Both the position numbers and the translations under genes were made by a program. The notes beneath the pieces were generated by a model. It was not told the DNA's origin. It did no database searches and saw nothing but the letters and a program-made list of their open reading frames with translations. Positions 38,509 to 55,400 of a stretch of 64,000 bases of DNA are shown in pieces. The stretch is from contig NC_053049.1 of assembly GCF_003473485.1 (NCBI RefSeq), positions 6,200,001 to 6,264,000 of the forward strand, read 5' to 3'. Position 1 is the stretch's first letter. Each line of letters starts with the position of its first letter. Origin of the DNA: Medicago truncatula. Lineage: Eukaryota; Streptophyta; Magnoliopsida; Fabales; Fabaceae.

Positions 38509-39294
38509 TTAATCCATGATCGATGGTTTTTCTGTTTCTTCAAATATATATTTCTCAGCTTCTATCAAGGAAAAACTATTTCTTGCTAAATTTCTAAATA
38601 TAGGTGACTTTAGGGTAACTAAAGGTGTAAATAATTCATCAATATGAATTGTATTTTTTCCTATAAATTCTATGCTATGGTGTGAATTACTCAAAGAATA
38701 ATTAATTCTATAACATATTGTAAAAGGATGATTACCCTTTTTCATAAAATTCGAGTTTTCCAACTTATAATGAAAAACTATAGATCTATCTAGATCTTTA
38801 TCTTTTTGGGATAATCCCATTTGTAAATTTATATCAAATTTTATTTTTCCATATTTTAAATTACACTTTACGTGTGCAATTGTTGCTTGTCTTTTGTCTA
38901 AAATCCTAGAGTCTTCTAGGGCTATTTCTAGAGGTGAATCAATACATTTCATAAAGATACTTTTGATTAAAATTTGAATAATTGATATATGAATATAACC
39001 ACTTTTTCTTTTTTGTTTTTCAGAAAATGTTTCAATTCTTTTTTCAATTTGAGTTTTTTGTATGGTAGATATGAATATATTTCCTTGAGTATTTTCAATT
39101 GAAATTTCTTCTTCTTCTATCATTATTCCAAATTTCAAAATACTTTTTCTTGAGAAAAATTCTTTGAATTTATTAAACTTTCTTTTGAAATTTTCTTCAG
39201 CAGTTAAAGATAAATCTGATTCTTCTATCTTATTATCTATTATGTCATCAGCATAATAACTAGATGTTCCTTCAAAGTATGAAACCTCGATCAT
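38509..39294 (-). CDS. Endogenous caulimovirid-type movement protein, intact frame
   Basis: A 261-residue ORF runs from ATG 39294 to the stop at 38509. The central region has features of the plant virus 30K movement-protein superfamily: a predicted beta-rich core, HISIIQILIKSIF, then DSPLEIALEDSRILDKR (the conserved Asp region) and a following NLKYGKIKFDI block. Such proteins let viruses pass through plasmodesmata. Here the gene sits in an inverted repeat of integrated viral-type DNA with no other viral genes, so it is an old genomic copy. Its intact frame, next to a broken twin, could reflect recent insertion, chance, or retention. Assignment is from remembered family pattern. Expression is unknown. 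Confidence 0.65.
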   Translation of the reverse strand: MIEVSYFEGTSSYYADDIIDNKIEESDLSLTAEENFKRKFNKFKEFFSRKSILKFGIMIEEEEISIENTQGNIFISTIQKTQIEKRIETFSEKQKRKSGYIHISIIQILIKSIFMKCIDSPLEIALEDSRILDKRQATIAHVKCNLKYGKIKFDINLQMGLSQKDKDLDRSIVFHYKLENSNFMKKGNHPFTICYRINYSLSNSHHSIEFIGKNTIHIDELFTPLVTLKSPIFRNLARNSFSLIEAEKYIFEETEKPSIMD

Positions 39295-39877
39295 ATTCTA
39301 TGTTGTTTATTATGTCAATACTATGATACTGAAAAGTAAATTTTGAATTTAATAAAGATATATTCATACCTGATTTGATTTTCTTTGAGATTTTGTTGAT
39401 ATTTTTGGTTTCGTTGTAGTTAGATATAATAATACCCTGTTTTTCCAATTTTAACTTCCTTATGCCCAAATTTGATCCAAAAACTTTTCTAACCATTTCT
39501 ATACATGTTAAGGCACTCAAAACCATATAAAACATTGCACTAAAAATAACTCATGATCTGAACATCACTTCTACCAAATTCAACGGATTTTCTACTCTAT
39601 TAACAACCAATTACAACTTCAAAACCTAATTCTCAAATTCTCATAACTACAACCTACAACATGCAAAATTCAATTTCAGAATTATACAACGTAGAATTAG
39701 AGAAAGTTAGTCTCACCCTTACAAAATATAATCATTCGAAGATTATATCTAGCTACAACGAAACCAAAAATATCAACAAAATCTCAAAGAAGATCAAATC
39801 AGGTATGAATATATCTTTATTAAATTCAAAATTTACTTTTCAGTATCATAGTATTTACATAATAAACATTATAGAAT

Positions 39878-40655
39878 ATGACTGAGGTTTCATACTTTGA
39901 AGGAACGTCTAGTTATTATGTTGATGACATAATAGATAATAAGATAGAAGAAGCAGATTTATCTTTAACAGCTGAAGAAAATTTCAAAAGAAAGTTTAAT
40001 AAATTCAAAGAATTTTTCTCAAGAAAAAATATTTTGAAATTTGGAATAATGATAGGAGAAGAAGCAATTTCAATTGAAAACACTCAAGGAAATATAGTCA
40101 TATCTACCATACATAAAACTCAAATTGAAAAAAGAATTGAAACATTTTCTGAAAAAGAAAAAAGCAAAATTGGTTATATTCATATATCAACTATTCAAAT
40201 TTTAATCAAAAGTACCTTTATGAAAGGTATTGATTCACCTCTAGAAATAGCGCTAGAAGACTCTACGATTTTAGACAAAAGACAAGCAAAAATTGCACAA
40301 GTAAAATGTAATTTAAAATATGGAAAAATAAAATTTGATATAAATTTACAAATAAGATATCCCTAAAAGATAAACATCTAGATAAATCTATAGTTTTTCA
40401 TTATAAGTTGGTAAACTCGAATTTTATAAAAAAGGGTAATCATCCTTTTACAATCTGTTATAAAATTAATTATGCTTTGAGTAATTCACACCATAGCATA
40501 GAATTTACACCATAGAATTTATAGGAAAAAATACAATTCATATTGATGAATTATTTAAACCTTTAGTTACCCTAAAGTCACGTATATATAGAAATTTAGC
40601 AAGAAATAGCTTTTCCTTGATAGAAGCTGAGAAATATCTATTCGAAGAAACATAA
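39878..40655 (+). pseudogene. Second movement-protein copy, frameshifted
   Basis: This is the right-arm twin of the movement-protein gene, divergently oriented. It opens at ATG 39878 and stays in frame for 162 codons to a stop at 40364-40366. The break is a one-base deletion relative to the other arm near 40355. Homologous sequence continues to about 40655 with further indels, including a short internal duplication around 40490-40520. It cannot make a full product. Confidence 0.7.
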
Positions 40656-40831
40656 AAACCATTGATCAGGAATTTGAGCCTTAGAGTAACACCACCCAAA
40701 AGAGATTTTGAAATCTCAGAACAAAAAGAGATAAATAAATTACAAAGCTCAAGTTATCTCTACAACTCAAAACTAAACAAAAGAATTTAAATTTGTCTAT
40801 AGAAAAAGTCTTCCGCACTCTGCTAAAACTC

Positions 40832-40843
40832 TGGTATCAGAGC
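40832..40843 (+). other. tRNA-Met primer-binding-site-like motif
   Basis: TGGTATCAGAGC is the sequence complementary to the 3' end of plant initiator tRNA-Met, and it serves as the minus-strand primer site in caulimovirids and many LTR elements. The matching position in the left arm (near 38349) is mutated after TGGTATCA. The site supports a reverse-transcribing origin for the inverted repeat. Confidence 0.6.
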
Positions 40844-40984
40844 AAACCTCGTTCCTAAATAAATAAATAAATAAATTAAAAAAATAAAAATAAAAATAAA
40901 AAAATCTTATGACGTCAGTTAACATTTTAACCGACTTAAAAGGTCATGGGTACAAATACCCACCATAGCGAGATGGGTACACAA

Positions 40985-41459
40985 GTTGTCACCTTGTTTT
41001 ATTGTTGGACGTGATTGCCACTTAGTTCAAAAACATGTTTTTTTTTATATCATGGTAGAAGTGTATATATAGTTTTTTTTTAATCATGTATATATAGAGA
41101 TTAATACATCGAGTCTCTTAAGACCACAAATTTAGTTAGATAGAATACCTTATGTCAAATTTAACTTAGTTACACTTTTGATAATTTTGTGTAAAATATA
41201 TGAATTTAACAAACACTATCAAAGCTGCCTACCTGTCTCAGACTTGAGAGAGAGCGCCACGTAGGACAACGTGGGCTCCATATTCTCACTTTGCCAGGTC
41301 ATTTATTACAAAACTTAAACAAATGACAAAAAAAAAAGCTAACACTAAATAATACCGAAAATAACTGCGATGTTTCGAAAATTCAAAGAACAAAAGACAA
41401 AACAACAAAAAAAGGAAAAAAGTTTCTTTCAATTTTCGTTTTCAACATTAATTAATTTA
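40985..41459. other. Spacer upstream of the flippase gene
   Basis: AT-rich sequence, probably containing the flippase promoter. No confident TATA box could be assigned. Confidence 0.4.
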
Positions 41460-42403
41460 ACTAATTTTCTCTCTCTTTCTCTCTCTCTCTCTCTGCATTT
41501 TGTTTTCTTCTTCCTTGATCTGCAACGTTACACTCTTCTCTCTCAACATTGCTACATTCATTCCTCAACTTCAACATTGTCCCTCCCGTTTGGTTCGTTT
41601 TCCTTTCTTCTTTCTGTTTTGTTTTCAATTTGGTGCATTGCATTGTTATTTTTTTTTCTTCATAATTTTAGCTGGTTAATTTTTTTTAAGGGATTTTAAA
41701 AAAAAATCAAGGGAAATATGTTTCTTAATTATTTGAGCTGTTTTGAATTTTAACAAATTATTGTGTTTGATGCATTGTGAATTTGCATTATCTATTTAGC
41801 TTATAGATTTGAGTTTGATTATGATTATGATTTTTATTGTTTTATGTTTAAGGTTATTTTTTAATTCTGTTTTTGGAATTTTATGATGTTAGGGTGTTTT
41901 AGGAATTTGAAATTTGAATGTTGGTTTGAATAAGGGTGGGTACCCCTCCTTTTTTTTATTCAGTATCCAAGGATGAATTGAATTTACTGGGTTTAAATTA
42001 TATGAAAAGTTGGTATATTGTGCAGATTTAGTATTATGCATCAAATATTATGGCGGTGTTTATGTGATGAAACCTAGCGCTGACACTTCCGGTCAAAGGC
42101 ATGTCCAGTGTATGACATATGTCCAACACTGACACATGCGATTACATTCAATTATGTCATTTTCGTCAATTACCACCCATGTTAGTGACGTGGTCATATT
42201 TGGTTGCCATGTATGTCTTAGTGCTTCATAGGATGAAACTGATCATTTTGTTAATTTGCATGTGTTGTTAGGTTTTAGAAGAACAAATCGGGGACAAGGG
42301 GCAGTTTGATGGTGCTCCCTTCCACTAGCTGTTTTTTGGGTTTTGTTCTTGGTGGGTATGTGTTGGTTGAATAGAATTCTACTTTGAGCTGAATTGCGGC
42401 TAA
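41460..42403 (+). promoter_or_regulatory. Flippase 5'UTR with probable leader intron
   Basis: A CT-rich leader ((CT)n at about 41468-41494) is followed by T-rich intron-like DNA ending in a GTTGTTAG acceptor at 42271. The last untranslated segment leads to the ATG at 42404. The intron donor was not fixed; candidates lie at about 41590-41640. The intron contains a dispersed repeat at about 42078-42231. Confidence 0.5.
42078..42231. repeat. Dispersed repeat, copy 1 (in flippase leader intron)
   Basis: It shares the core 'attacattcaattatgtcattttcgtcaatta' (shown in part), rich in 'gtgtcc/gacac', with the copy at 48295-48430. It is non-coding. The copies bracket the flippase gene in the same orientation. 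Confidence 0.5.
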
Positions 42404-45400
42404 ATGGCAAAGGGAAGGATCAGGGCGAGGCTCCGAAGGAGCAATTTTTACACATTTGGTTGTCTTCGAGCCTCTGCTACTACTGAGGAAGGGCCTCATC
42501 CACTTCAAGGTCCGGGGTACTCGCGAACCGTGCACTGCAACCAGCCTCAGATCCATGAGAAGAGACCTTTCTTTTATTGCAAGAATGATATTTCCACAAC
42601 CAAATACAACGTTCTTACATTTTTGCCCAAGGCAATTTTTGAACAGTTTCGTAGGGTTGCTAATATATACTTTCTTTTGGCTGCGTGTCTCTCGTATACT
42701 CCAATGTCACCTTTTAGTGCATTGAGTATGATTGCTCCTTTAGCATTTGTTGTCGGGCTTAGTATGGCGAAGGAAGCATTGGAAGATTCCCGCAGGTTCG
42801 TTCAGGATGTTAAAGTTAATCGTCGAAAAGTTAATCACCATAAAGGTGATGGTGTTTTTGGTCATAGATCGTGGCAGAATATTATGGTTGGGGATGTAGT
42901 AAAAGTAGAAAAGGACAAGTTTTTTCCAGCTGATTTGCTTCTCCTATCATCAAGTTATGATGATGGGATATGCTATGTGGAGACGATGAATTTAGATGGT
43001 GAGACCAACTTGAAGGTTAAAAGATCTTTGGAGTCTACCTTGGCCCTAGATAGTGATTTAGCTTTTAAGGATTTCACTGGAACAATAAGATGTGAAGACC
43101 CGAACCCCAGTCTTTACACTTTTGTTGGAAATTTTGAGTATGAGCGCCAGGTTTATCCTCTTGATCCTGGTCAAATTCTCCTCCGAGATTCTAAGCTCAG
43201 GAACACCGAATACATCTATGGAGTGGTCATTTTCACTGGTCACGACAGCAAAGTCATGCAGAATTCCACAAGATCCCCTTCAAAAAGGAGCACAATAGAA
43301 AAGAAGATGGATTATATCATATACACTCTCTTCACTGTCCTTATATTTATATCTGTCATTAGTACCATAGCATTTATTGTCATGACCAAGTACGGAACCC
43401 CAAATTGGTGGTACATACGCCCTGACGTAATCGACCGCCAGTATGATCCCAAGACACTTGGAATGGCTGGGATGAGTCATTTGATTACTGCTCTCATTCT
43501 CTATGGATATTTGATACCCATCTCACTTTATGTTTCCATCGAGGTTGTGAAGGTTTTACAGGCAACCTTCATTAACCAAGACATTCTAATGTATGATGAA
43601 GAAACCGGAACTCCAGCTGACGCACGGACTTCAAATTTGAATGAAGAGTTGGGTCAGGTGGATACAATCCTCTCTGATAAAACTGGAACTTTAACATGCA
43701 ATCAGATGGACTTTTTGAAGTGCTCTATTGCGGGTACTCAATATGGTGCGTCTTCAAGTGAAGTTGAACTTGCTGCTGCAAAGCAGATAGCTTCTGATCT
43801 CGAGGACGGGGATTCAGATCTCTCCAATTTCCCCCTACGTCATAGGAAAGCTCAGGTTTCATGGGAAAACATTGATAAAGTTGATGAAATTGAACTAGAG
43901 ACTGTTGTTACTTCCAAAGGTGATGAGGATCAAAAGCATGCCATAAAGGGGTTTGGTTTTGAAGACGACCGTCTCATGAATTGTAATTGGTTGCAAGAGC
44001 CCAATGTCGATGACATTTTATTATTTTTCCGAATACTAGCAGTTTGCCATACTGCCATTCCTGAGCTGAATGAGGAGACAGGTGGTTTTACATATGAAGC
44101 CGAGTCTCCAGATGAAGGGTCTTTTCTCGTAGCTGCAAGAGAATTTGGCTTTGAGTTTTGTAGGAGGACCCAGTCAAGTATTTTCACACGTGAAAGAATA
44201 TCTGCTTCAGGGCAAGTGGTTGAAAGGTATGAGTTTAGGAAAACTCTTATGCTCATCTATTTCTTTTGATTTGTTTGCACTCCCAACCCCAGGCATTACA
44301 AGATATGTTTTGTCTCTATTCATGTCTATTTATATTTCTTTATATATACTTTTGCGTGAATCATTCAGGGAGTACAAACTCTTGAATCTACTAGATTTCA
44401 CAAGTAAAAGAAAGCGTATGTCAGTGATTGTCCGTGATGAGGAGGGCCAAATTTTTCTTCTGTGCAAAGGGGCTGACAGGTTAGCTTACAAATTCTATTG
44501 TTCTTGCCTATGGTACTCATTTTTTACTGCTGAGCGTATAATGTCGATCATCAATAGGACCTTCTCAAATAATACATTAGAATAAATGAAATTGAAATTA
44601 AACTTGAGCTTCACAACGTTCAGCAAATTTACAACACAATCACAACAATCCCCTGCTTCCATAGAAGAAGCTTGCAAAAACACACATGTATTACTCTCAT
44701 AAAGAGGCTTTCAATATCTCTCTTAGAATTTGACATCCATTCTTTTCTTGCTCGGTTTTTCAGTATCATATTTGATCGTTTGTCCAAGAACGGAAAAGCG
44801 TATTTGGAGGCTACTACCAAGCATTTAAATGATTATGGAGAAACAGGTTTAAGGACACTAGCTCTGTCCTATAGAAGGCTTGAAGAAAAAGAGTACTCGG
44901 ATTGGAACAATGAGTTTCAGAAAGCCAAAGCAGCCGTTGGGGCTGACAGAGAGGCAATGCTTGAGCGGGTCTCAGATATTATGGAAAAAGAGTTGATTCT
45001 TGTTGGGGCTACTGCTATAGAAGACAAACTGCAGAAAGGGGTAGGATTTGTTATTCTTTCTAATCAACACACACACACACACACACGTATTGCCGTCGTT
45101 GTTGTTTTTCCTACTTCAAATCTTCAACCAAATTCAACGCTTTATTCTCCTCAGGTTCCCCAGTGCATTGATAAACTTGCTCAAGCTGGTCTCAAGATTT
45201 GGGTATTGACGGGGGATAAGATGGAAACTGCAATCAACATTGGGTCTGTCAACCACAAACTATCTAGCCTCGTATACTATTTTATTTATGTTCTAAACAT
45301 ATAAGGTTGAACTTACAGAAAAGTGCTTCCGTAACAAAGTATGCTGAAATGAAATTGTATTTTCTGTGGTGCAGCTTTTCCTGTAGTTTGCTTCGACAGG

Positions 45401-47962
45401 GCATGAAGCAGATCTGTATAACTACAAATTCAGACTCAGTATCCAATGATACCAAACAGGTACTCTTTTTCATTGAGAAAGCGTATCAGAGTTTACTTTA
45501 CGGGCTTGTGTTTTATCTGATGTTGGGCCTAGTTCTTTTGCTTAACTCCGCAGGCCATTAAGGACAACATATTAAATCAAATTACCAATGCTACACAAAT
45601 GATAAAGCTGGAGAAGGATCCTCATGCAGCATTTGCATTAATTATTGATGGGAAAACTCTGACATATGCTTTAGAAGATGATGTAAAGCTCCAATTTTTG
45701 GGACTAGCAGTTGATTGTGCATCTGTCATCTGCTGTCGTGTGTCTCCCAAGCAAAAGGCACTGGTGGGAGATTTTTTTTCCGTTTTCTGTTGTGATTTTG
45801 TGGACTCATACTGTATGAGTAGTTAATTATTGGAGTTATATGTATGCATGATTGCTCACGTGGATCCACCTTAGTAAAATAGGAAAACTTAGGTCCATTA
45901 AAAATCAGCTTGTATGCCACTCATTGCCACACTTACGTAGATTGCATTTATCCAACTCTATCTCTATGTCAACTCTGATATATAAAGTTATATATGCATT
46001 TTACAATGTCCTGATTTCTTAATCTTCTGGCGCCAGGTCGTAAGGTTGGTAAAACAAGGAACTGGGAAGACCACTCTTGCAATAGGTGATGGTGCAAATG
46101 ATGTTGGCATGATACAAGAAGCAGATATTGGTGTTGGAATCAGCGGGGTTGAAGGTATGCAGGTCAGTGGCATACATGACTGTCTCTTTAAGAAAAACTG
46201 TCTCACAAATATCACTGCTTATGACAAGTTAATTCTAGCCTTTAATTTTGCAAGTTGGAATAAAATTTTAGTCTTATATAGTCTTCTTATTTTAAAAAAT
46301 AACACCGTGATTAGAGAAAGAAAACCTGTCATGTATCTTTTTTCATGTTTGGACTTGCTTTCAAGCTGGACCGTGCACTAGATTTTCTCATAGTTGTCTT
46401 GTGATTAGAGCTTCTGAACTGATGCAAGAGGAAAATGAACTTCCTCTTTGCATTATCAATAATATGCTGACTAATTTATTCTATAAAACGAGGGAAAAAA
46501 TCGAACTTGCTTAACAAAATGAAACTTATTTAGAAAGTTAGCATTTTGGTATTTTCTTAATTCTTTTTGTTATTATTGCCTGAAACTAGTTATATCTGAA
46601 TTTTGGTCAGATTGAATTGCTAAATTTTATTGTAGTGTGGAAAATGATGTGCAAATTTTCTGACGTTACGTAATTGTGATGTATTCCTTAGTTGTCCTTT
46701 TAAGCTGTGGTCTCAAGCATGTAATTTCCTTTCAGGCAGTGATGGCTAGCGACTTCTCGATTGCCCAATTTCGATTTTTGGAGCGGCTTCTGGTGGTCCA
46801 TGGACACTGGTGTTATAAGAGAATTGCACAGATGGTAATTGATTAATAATTGTCTTGATCGTCATTCTCACAAACTGGATGCCTTGCATTCAATGCCTTG
46901 TGTGTTGTGTATCCTTTGCATGGATAGAGAAGCACTTAATATTTCTAGCATGTTGTATCTGTTTTATTATGAATTGATTCCTTCATTCCTCTTCTTAACT
47001 GGTATCTTCTACCTTGCAGATTTGTTATTTCTTTTACAAGAATATAGCATTTGGCCTCACCATCTTTTACTTTGAGGCCTATACAGGCTTCTCCGGCCAA
47101 TCGGTTTATGACGACTGGTACATGATATTGTTCAACGTTTGTTTGACATCATTACCCGTCATTTCACTTGGTGTATTTGAACAAGATGTTTCATCGGAAG
47201 TTTGTTTACAGGTTTGTTCTCTTGCAATGTCATCAACATATTACGTCCCAGTGTGAAAAATCCAACCTATTAATAAGTTGTCGTGTTTTGCAGTTTCCAG
47301 CACTTTACCAACAAGGACCCAAAAATCTGTTCTTTGATTGGTATAGAATATTAGGATGGATGGCCAATGGTCTATATTCCTCTGTCGTCATCTTCTTCGG
47401 CACCGTCCTCATATTCTATGAGCAAGCATTCCGTGTTGATGGTCAGACATCTGACTTGGCTTCTCTTGGAACCACAATGTTCACTTGCATAATCTGGGCA
47501 GTCAACTGTCAAATTTCACTGACAATGAGCCATTTTACATGGATTCAACATCTGTTTATATGGGGTAGCATAGTTACTTGGTACCTCTTTCTCATGATGT
47601 ATGGCGCACTTTCTCCCAACCTTTCTCACAGTGCCTACCATTTACTGATTGAGGCTCTCGGACCTGCGCCTATTTATTGGGCAACAACATTATTAGCTAC
47701 AGTTGCATGCATTCTTCCTTATCTTGTCCACATATCATTTCAAAGATGTTTTAGTCCAATGGATCACCACATTATCCAAGAAATCAAGCACTACAAGAAA
47801 GATATTGAGGATCAATCCATGTGGGTGAGGGAGAGTTCTAAAGCAAGACAAGAAACCAAGATTGGGTTCACTGCAAGAGTGGAAGCAAAGATCAGACAAT
47901 TGAAGGGAAAGCTGCATAAAAAACAATCTTTCTTGAATATTTTGTCCCCAGTACGTACATAA
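42404..47962 (+). CDS. P4-type phospholipid-transporting ATPase (ALA4-7 group)
   Basis: Ten coding exons join in frame (1226 aa): 42404-44226, 44369-44479, 44764-45040, 45155-45243, 45375-45459, 45554-45763, 46037-46162, 46736-46834, 47020-47211, 47294-47962. All introns are GT-AG. The protein flips phospholipids from the outer to the inner leaflet of plasma or endomembranes, normally with an ALIS/CDC50 partner. Visible motifs are [12 protein letters not shown] at the first membrane pair, DGET (198-201, actuator), PISL (372-375, the P4 replacement for PEGL), the phosphorylated Asp425 in [14 protein letters not shown] in the nucleotide domain, and [19 protein letters not shown] before the C-terminal membrane segments. 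Start [20 protein letters not shown] and the long intronless first exon match Arabidopsis ALA4/5/6/7 as I remember them, and the length is normal. It looks intact and functional. Confidence 0.95.
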
Positions 47963-49264
47963 TTGACATTTTTGAGTATTTTTTTAGGCTATGCGGGTTA
48001 ATTTTTGTTCACAATTTTGCCCCTTTTAAATTCTTTGATGCTTATATTGTGTTATAATGAAAACGGGGTGAATTTATGTCTCCTTCACCACAAAAAAAAT
48101 GTAAGCTATTGTATGTAACATATTTATATTTATATAGAAGAGTGTCAGTGTGTGTTTCTCATGCCAAAAAGGGTTATGGTCCAAGTGACATTGAAGAAAT
48201 GAAACAGCTACTTTTTATTAATTTTTTTTTTTTTAGAAAATAAACGTGGATTGTGGATTTGTGGTATTTGAAGCACAAAGACTTCTTGGATTAGGCGTGC
48301 CTCGGTGTCGTATATGTGTTGGTGTTGGATACCAACATGACACCAACACATATACATTGAATTATGTCATTTTTTCAAATTATTAAGGGTGTTGACTTGT
48401 CATTGTTGTGTCTGGTGTCCATGCACCATAGTTTGTGATTTGGATTGAAGTTTGCAAGTTATGTCCGATTAAAATTCATTTTACAAAATTAAGTTTGATC
48501 AATATCAGTTTGCTTCAATGTTCCCTAAAATAAAAACCAGGTTGCTTCATTGTGATTTTTGTTTTGGGAGACGTTTCTCAAATGCACGTATGATGGAATA
48601 AAATGCAATTTATATTGGTGGAAAGTATCAAAAGTACTTCTGAGCATATAATTACCATAAATCATATGACTTTTATATTGTAGAATAAAAAGGTGTTAGA
48701 GACTTTGCTTCATGCAAACTTCTAAAATCAGACTTTGTTGGGCTAACTGAATTAAGGAGTTCATAATGTATTTTGGTAAAATTACACTCACCTCAGGCCA
48801 TGGATCCACACTATGTTAAATGGAGGCACTTGACCCCACTCCTTCAAATAGTTTGTAATTATTAAGAGCAACTTCAACGGTCATTTTTTCTTGCAGTCCA
48901 CCAGCATGGAGTTACAAAATTTGAGCAACTTTGTATGCTTTGTTATTGGGGTCCGTCAACTGTAGTAATACCCGTTGCCTTCTGAAGCAACCAAATTCAA
49001 AGAGTTATGTTATCCTTGTTACTGTTTTTTTATATGACCTGTTACCGGTGTTATTAATTTGACCAAGCAATTCTGCCATACCACCAGTGTGAAACATAAG
49101 TTAATTTATTTTATCATTTTTTTTTATTATTGAAATTCTTTTATCTATAAATTGTGATCATTTACAAAATTCACAATTTCATATTATATACTCTTAATTT
49201 TACACTCAAATTTACCCTCATAATTTTAACTTCATAATTTCATCTTTTTGGTCTTCATTATTCA
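47963..49264. other. Flippase 3' flank and intergenic DNA
   Basis: The first 150-200 bases probably form the 3'UTR. A dispersed repeat copy lies at 48295-48430. A lone MITE-type end (aagagcaacttcaacggtc) lies at about 48862. No gene was found. Confidence 0.45.
48295..48430. repeat. Dispersed repeat, copy 2 (3' of flippase)
   Basis: It contains 'gtgttggataccaacatgac', 'acattgaattatgtcatttt' and 'gtgtctggtgtccatgcacc', matching in order the copy inside the flippase leader intron. It is non-coding, and its ends are approximate. Confidence 0.5.
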
Positions 49265-49727
49265 ATGTTTATATCTCCAATAGATCCCAATCAATATAAT
49301 TACCAACAATTTTTGTCATTGGCGACAAATCCAACCATTTTCATGTTGTCACCAACTAACCCCCAACATATTTTATCGACCTAAAATTGATACACAAAGT
49401 GGAGAGTTTACTCATTATGAACCTGAAACACCAATTGAGCCTATGTCAGAATGTCATGGTTTCACAATTTTCAACTCAAGTTGGTCTTGAAAATATTACG
49501 CTTGGAGAAAAAAGATGTTCTGCTCCCAAAATGCCTCGCGAGCTATTCACATGAGATGAGGATATACTTCTTAGTGAATGATATCATGAATATTGTGGAA
49601 AATGATAAAAAAGATCCTATTGTGGAAAATGATAAAAAAGCAGACAAATTTTGGTTAAGGATCCCTGCTAATTATAACCAATATCATGGCCAATTGCAAG
49701 AGAAGAAGCTAATAGAATATAAAAATT
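49265..49727 (+). mobile_element. Myb/SANT-like protein relic (PIF/Harbinger-associated type)
   Basis: Frames read IDPNQYNYQQFLSLATNPT, then after breaks FSTQVGLENITLGEKRCSAP with KMPRELFT, a stop, DEDILL, and finally DPIVENDKKADKFWLRIPAN with YNQYHGQLQEKKL. These are the ordered blocks of the trihelix/SANT-like proteins abundant in legumes, often called 'glutathione S-transferase T3-like' and linked to Harbinger transposons. A stop in the SANT block, a frameshift and a small internal duplication (ENDKK twice) make it dead. Confidence 0.65.
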
Positions 49728-50740
49728 AACAGTAACAATATTATCCCAATTCGAGAAGGGACATCTCTCCTAAGAAAGGGAGGAAGACTAGAACTTTTGT
49801 TTATTAATTTACTTCATTATTTATTTACACATTACAATCTTAATATAACACACCAATAAATAACTAACTTCCTATAACAACTAATAACTTCATAAAACTA
49901 CTACCAATAACTACCTATAAATATAATTAATAATTAACACTATAATATAATAATATTGACATTTGCTCAAAAAAAAATATTGACATATTATACACATAAT
50001 TATAATTTATATTACATATAAATACATATTTAATATGTTATCTTATACCCGTATCAGGAGCCTAGTCAATTAAAATCTCGATGGAGTCAAATAAATGATC
50101 CGTTAATAAATTTGTCGGATGTTACCCTTCAGTTGTTGATGGAAAGAAAAGTGGAACCTTAAAGAATGATATCATGAATAATACACATGCTTTACTCAAA
50201 ACTATGATTTGTAGCTTTTGATTTTAGAAATGACTTTAACACACATATCTATGATTAAACTCATTTTTATATAAATATATCTAAATACAAAGCATTTTTA
50301 AATTACATTTAACTAAAATCGACTCTACATAATCAGTTCTATCAAAATTAATTCTCACACCGCACAAACAAAGACGCACTTCATATTTAAGTTTTGGTGT
50401 GAATACAATGTCGACTACTTGGACTAAAGCAGGCATGACTCTAATGAGTGACAAGTCTTTATGAGATAAGATTTAATGAACTTTGTCCTTAATTAATTAA
50501 TTAATAATAATCAAAATCCAAAAAACAAGCGTTAGGTAAGGTTGATGAAGAAAGCGTGAGCGCGTGACAACGAACGATTCATCACTCACAATAATTTCTC
50601 TCTCTCATTTTCTTTTTTCTTAATTCCTATTTTGTCCTTTCCTTTTTCATCATTTCCCAGATATACCCTTTTCTTCTTCTACGATGACGCACTTCAACTC
50701 GTAGCTCTTCTTTTTCAATTCTGATTTTCAATAGGGTTTA
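49728..50740 (+). promoter_or_regulatory. Upstream region and 5'UTR of the casein kinase gene
   Basis: AT-rich intergenic DNA runs to about 50500. It is followed by a CT-rich stretch (50590-50700) with the look of a leader, ending at the ATG at 50741. No confident TATA box was identified. Confidence 0.4.

Positions 50741-55400
<4,660 letters not shown>

Larger units (their letters stand above)
38224..40984. repeat. 2.8-kb inverted repeat of caulimovirid-like sequence
   Basis: The left arm (about 38224-39431) and the right arm (about 39741-40984) are inverted copies around a loop of about 309 bp. Arm ends share a motif of the type 'acccatctcactatggtggg'. Each arm contains, from loop to outside, a short shared ORF segment (ETKNINKISKKIKSGMNISL), a movement-protein gene, an A/T-rich tract, and a sequence resembling a tRNA-Met primer binding site. 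By hand alignment the MP portions agree at 141 of 158 residues. It looks like a rearranged endogenous pararetrovirus integrated head to head, or a duplicated fragment. No reverse transcriptase or capsid segment is present. Confidence 0.8.
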
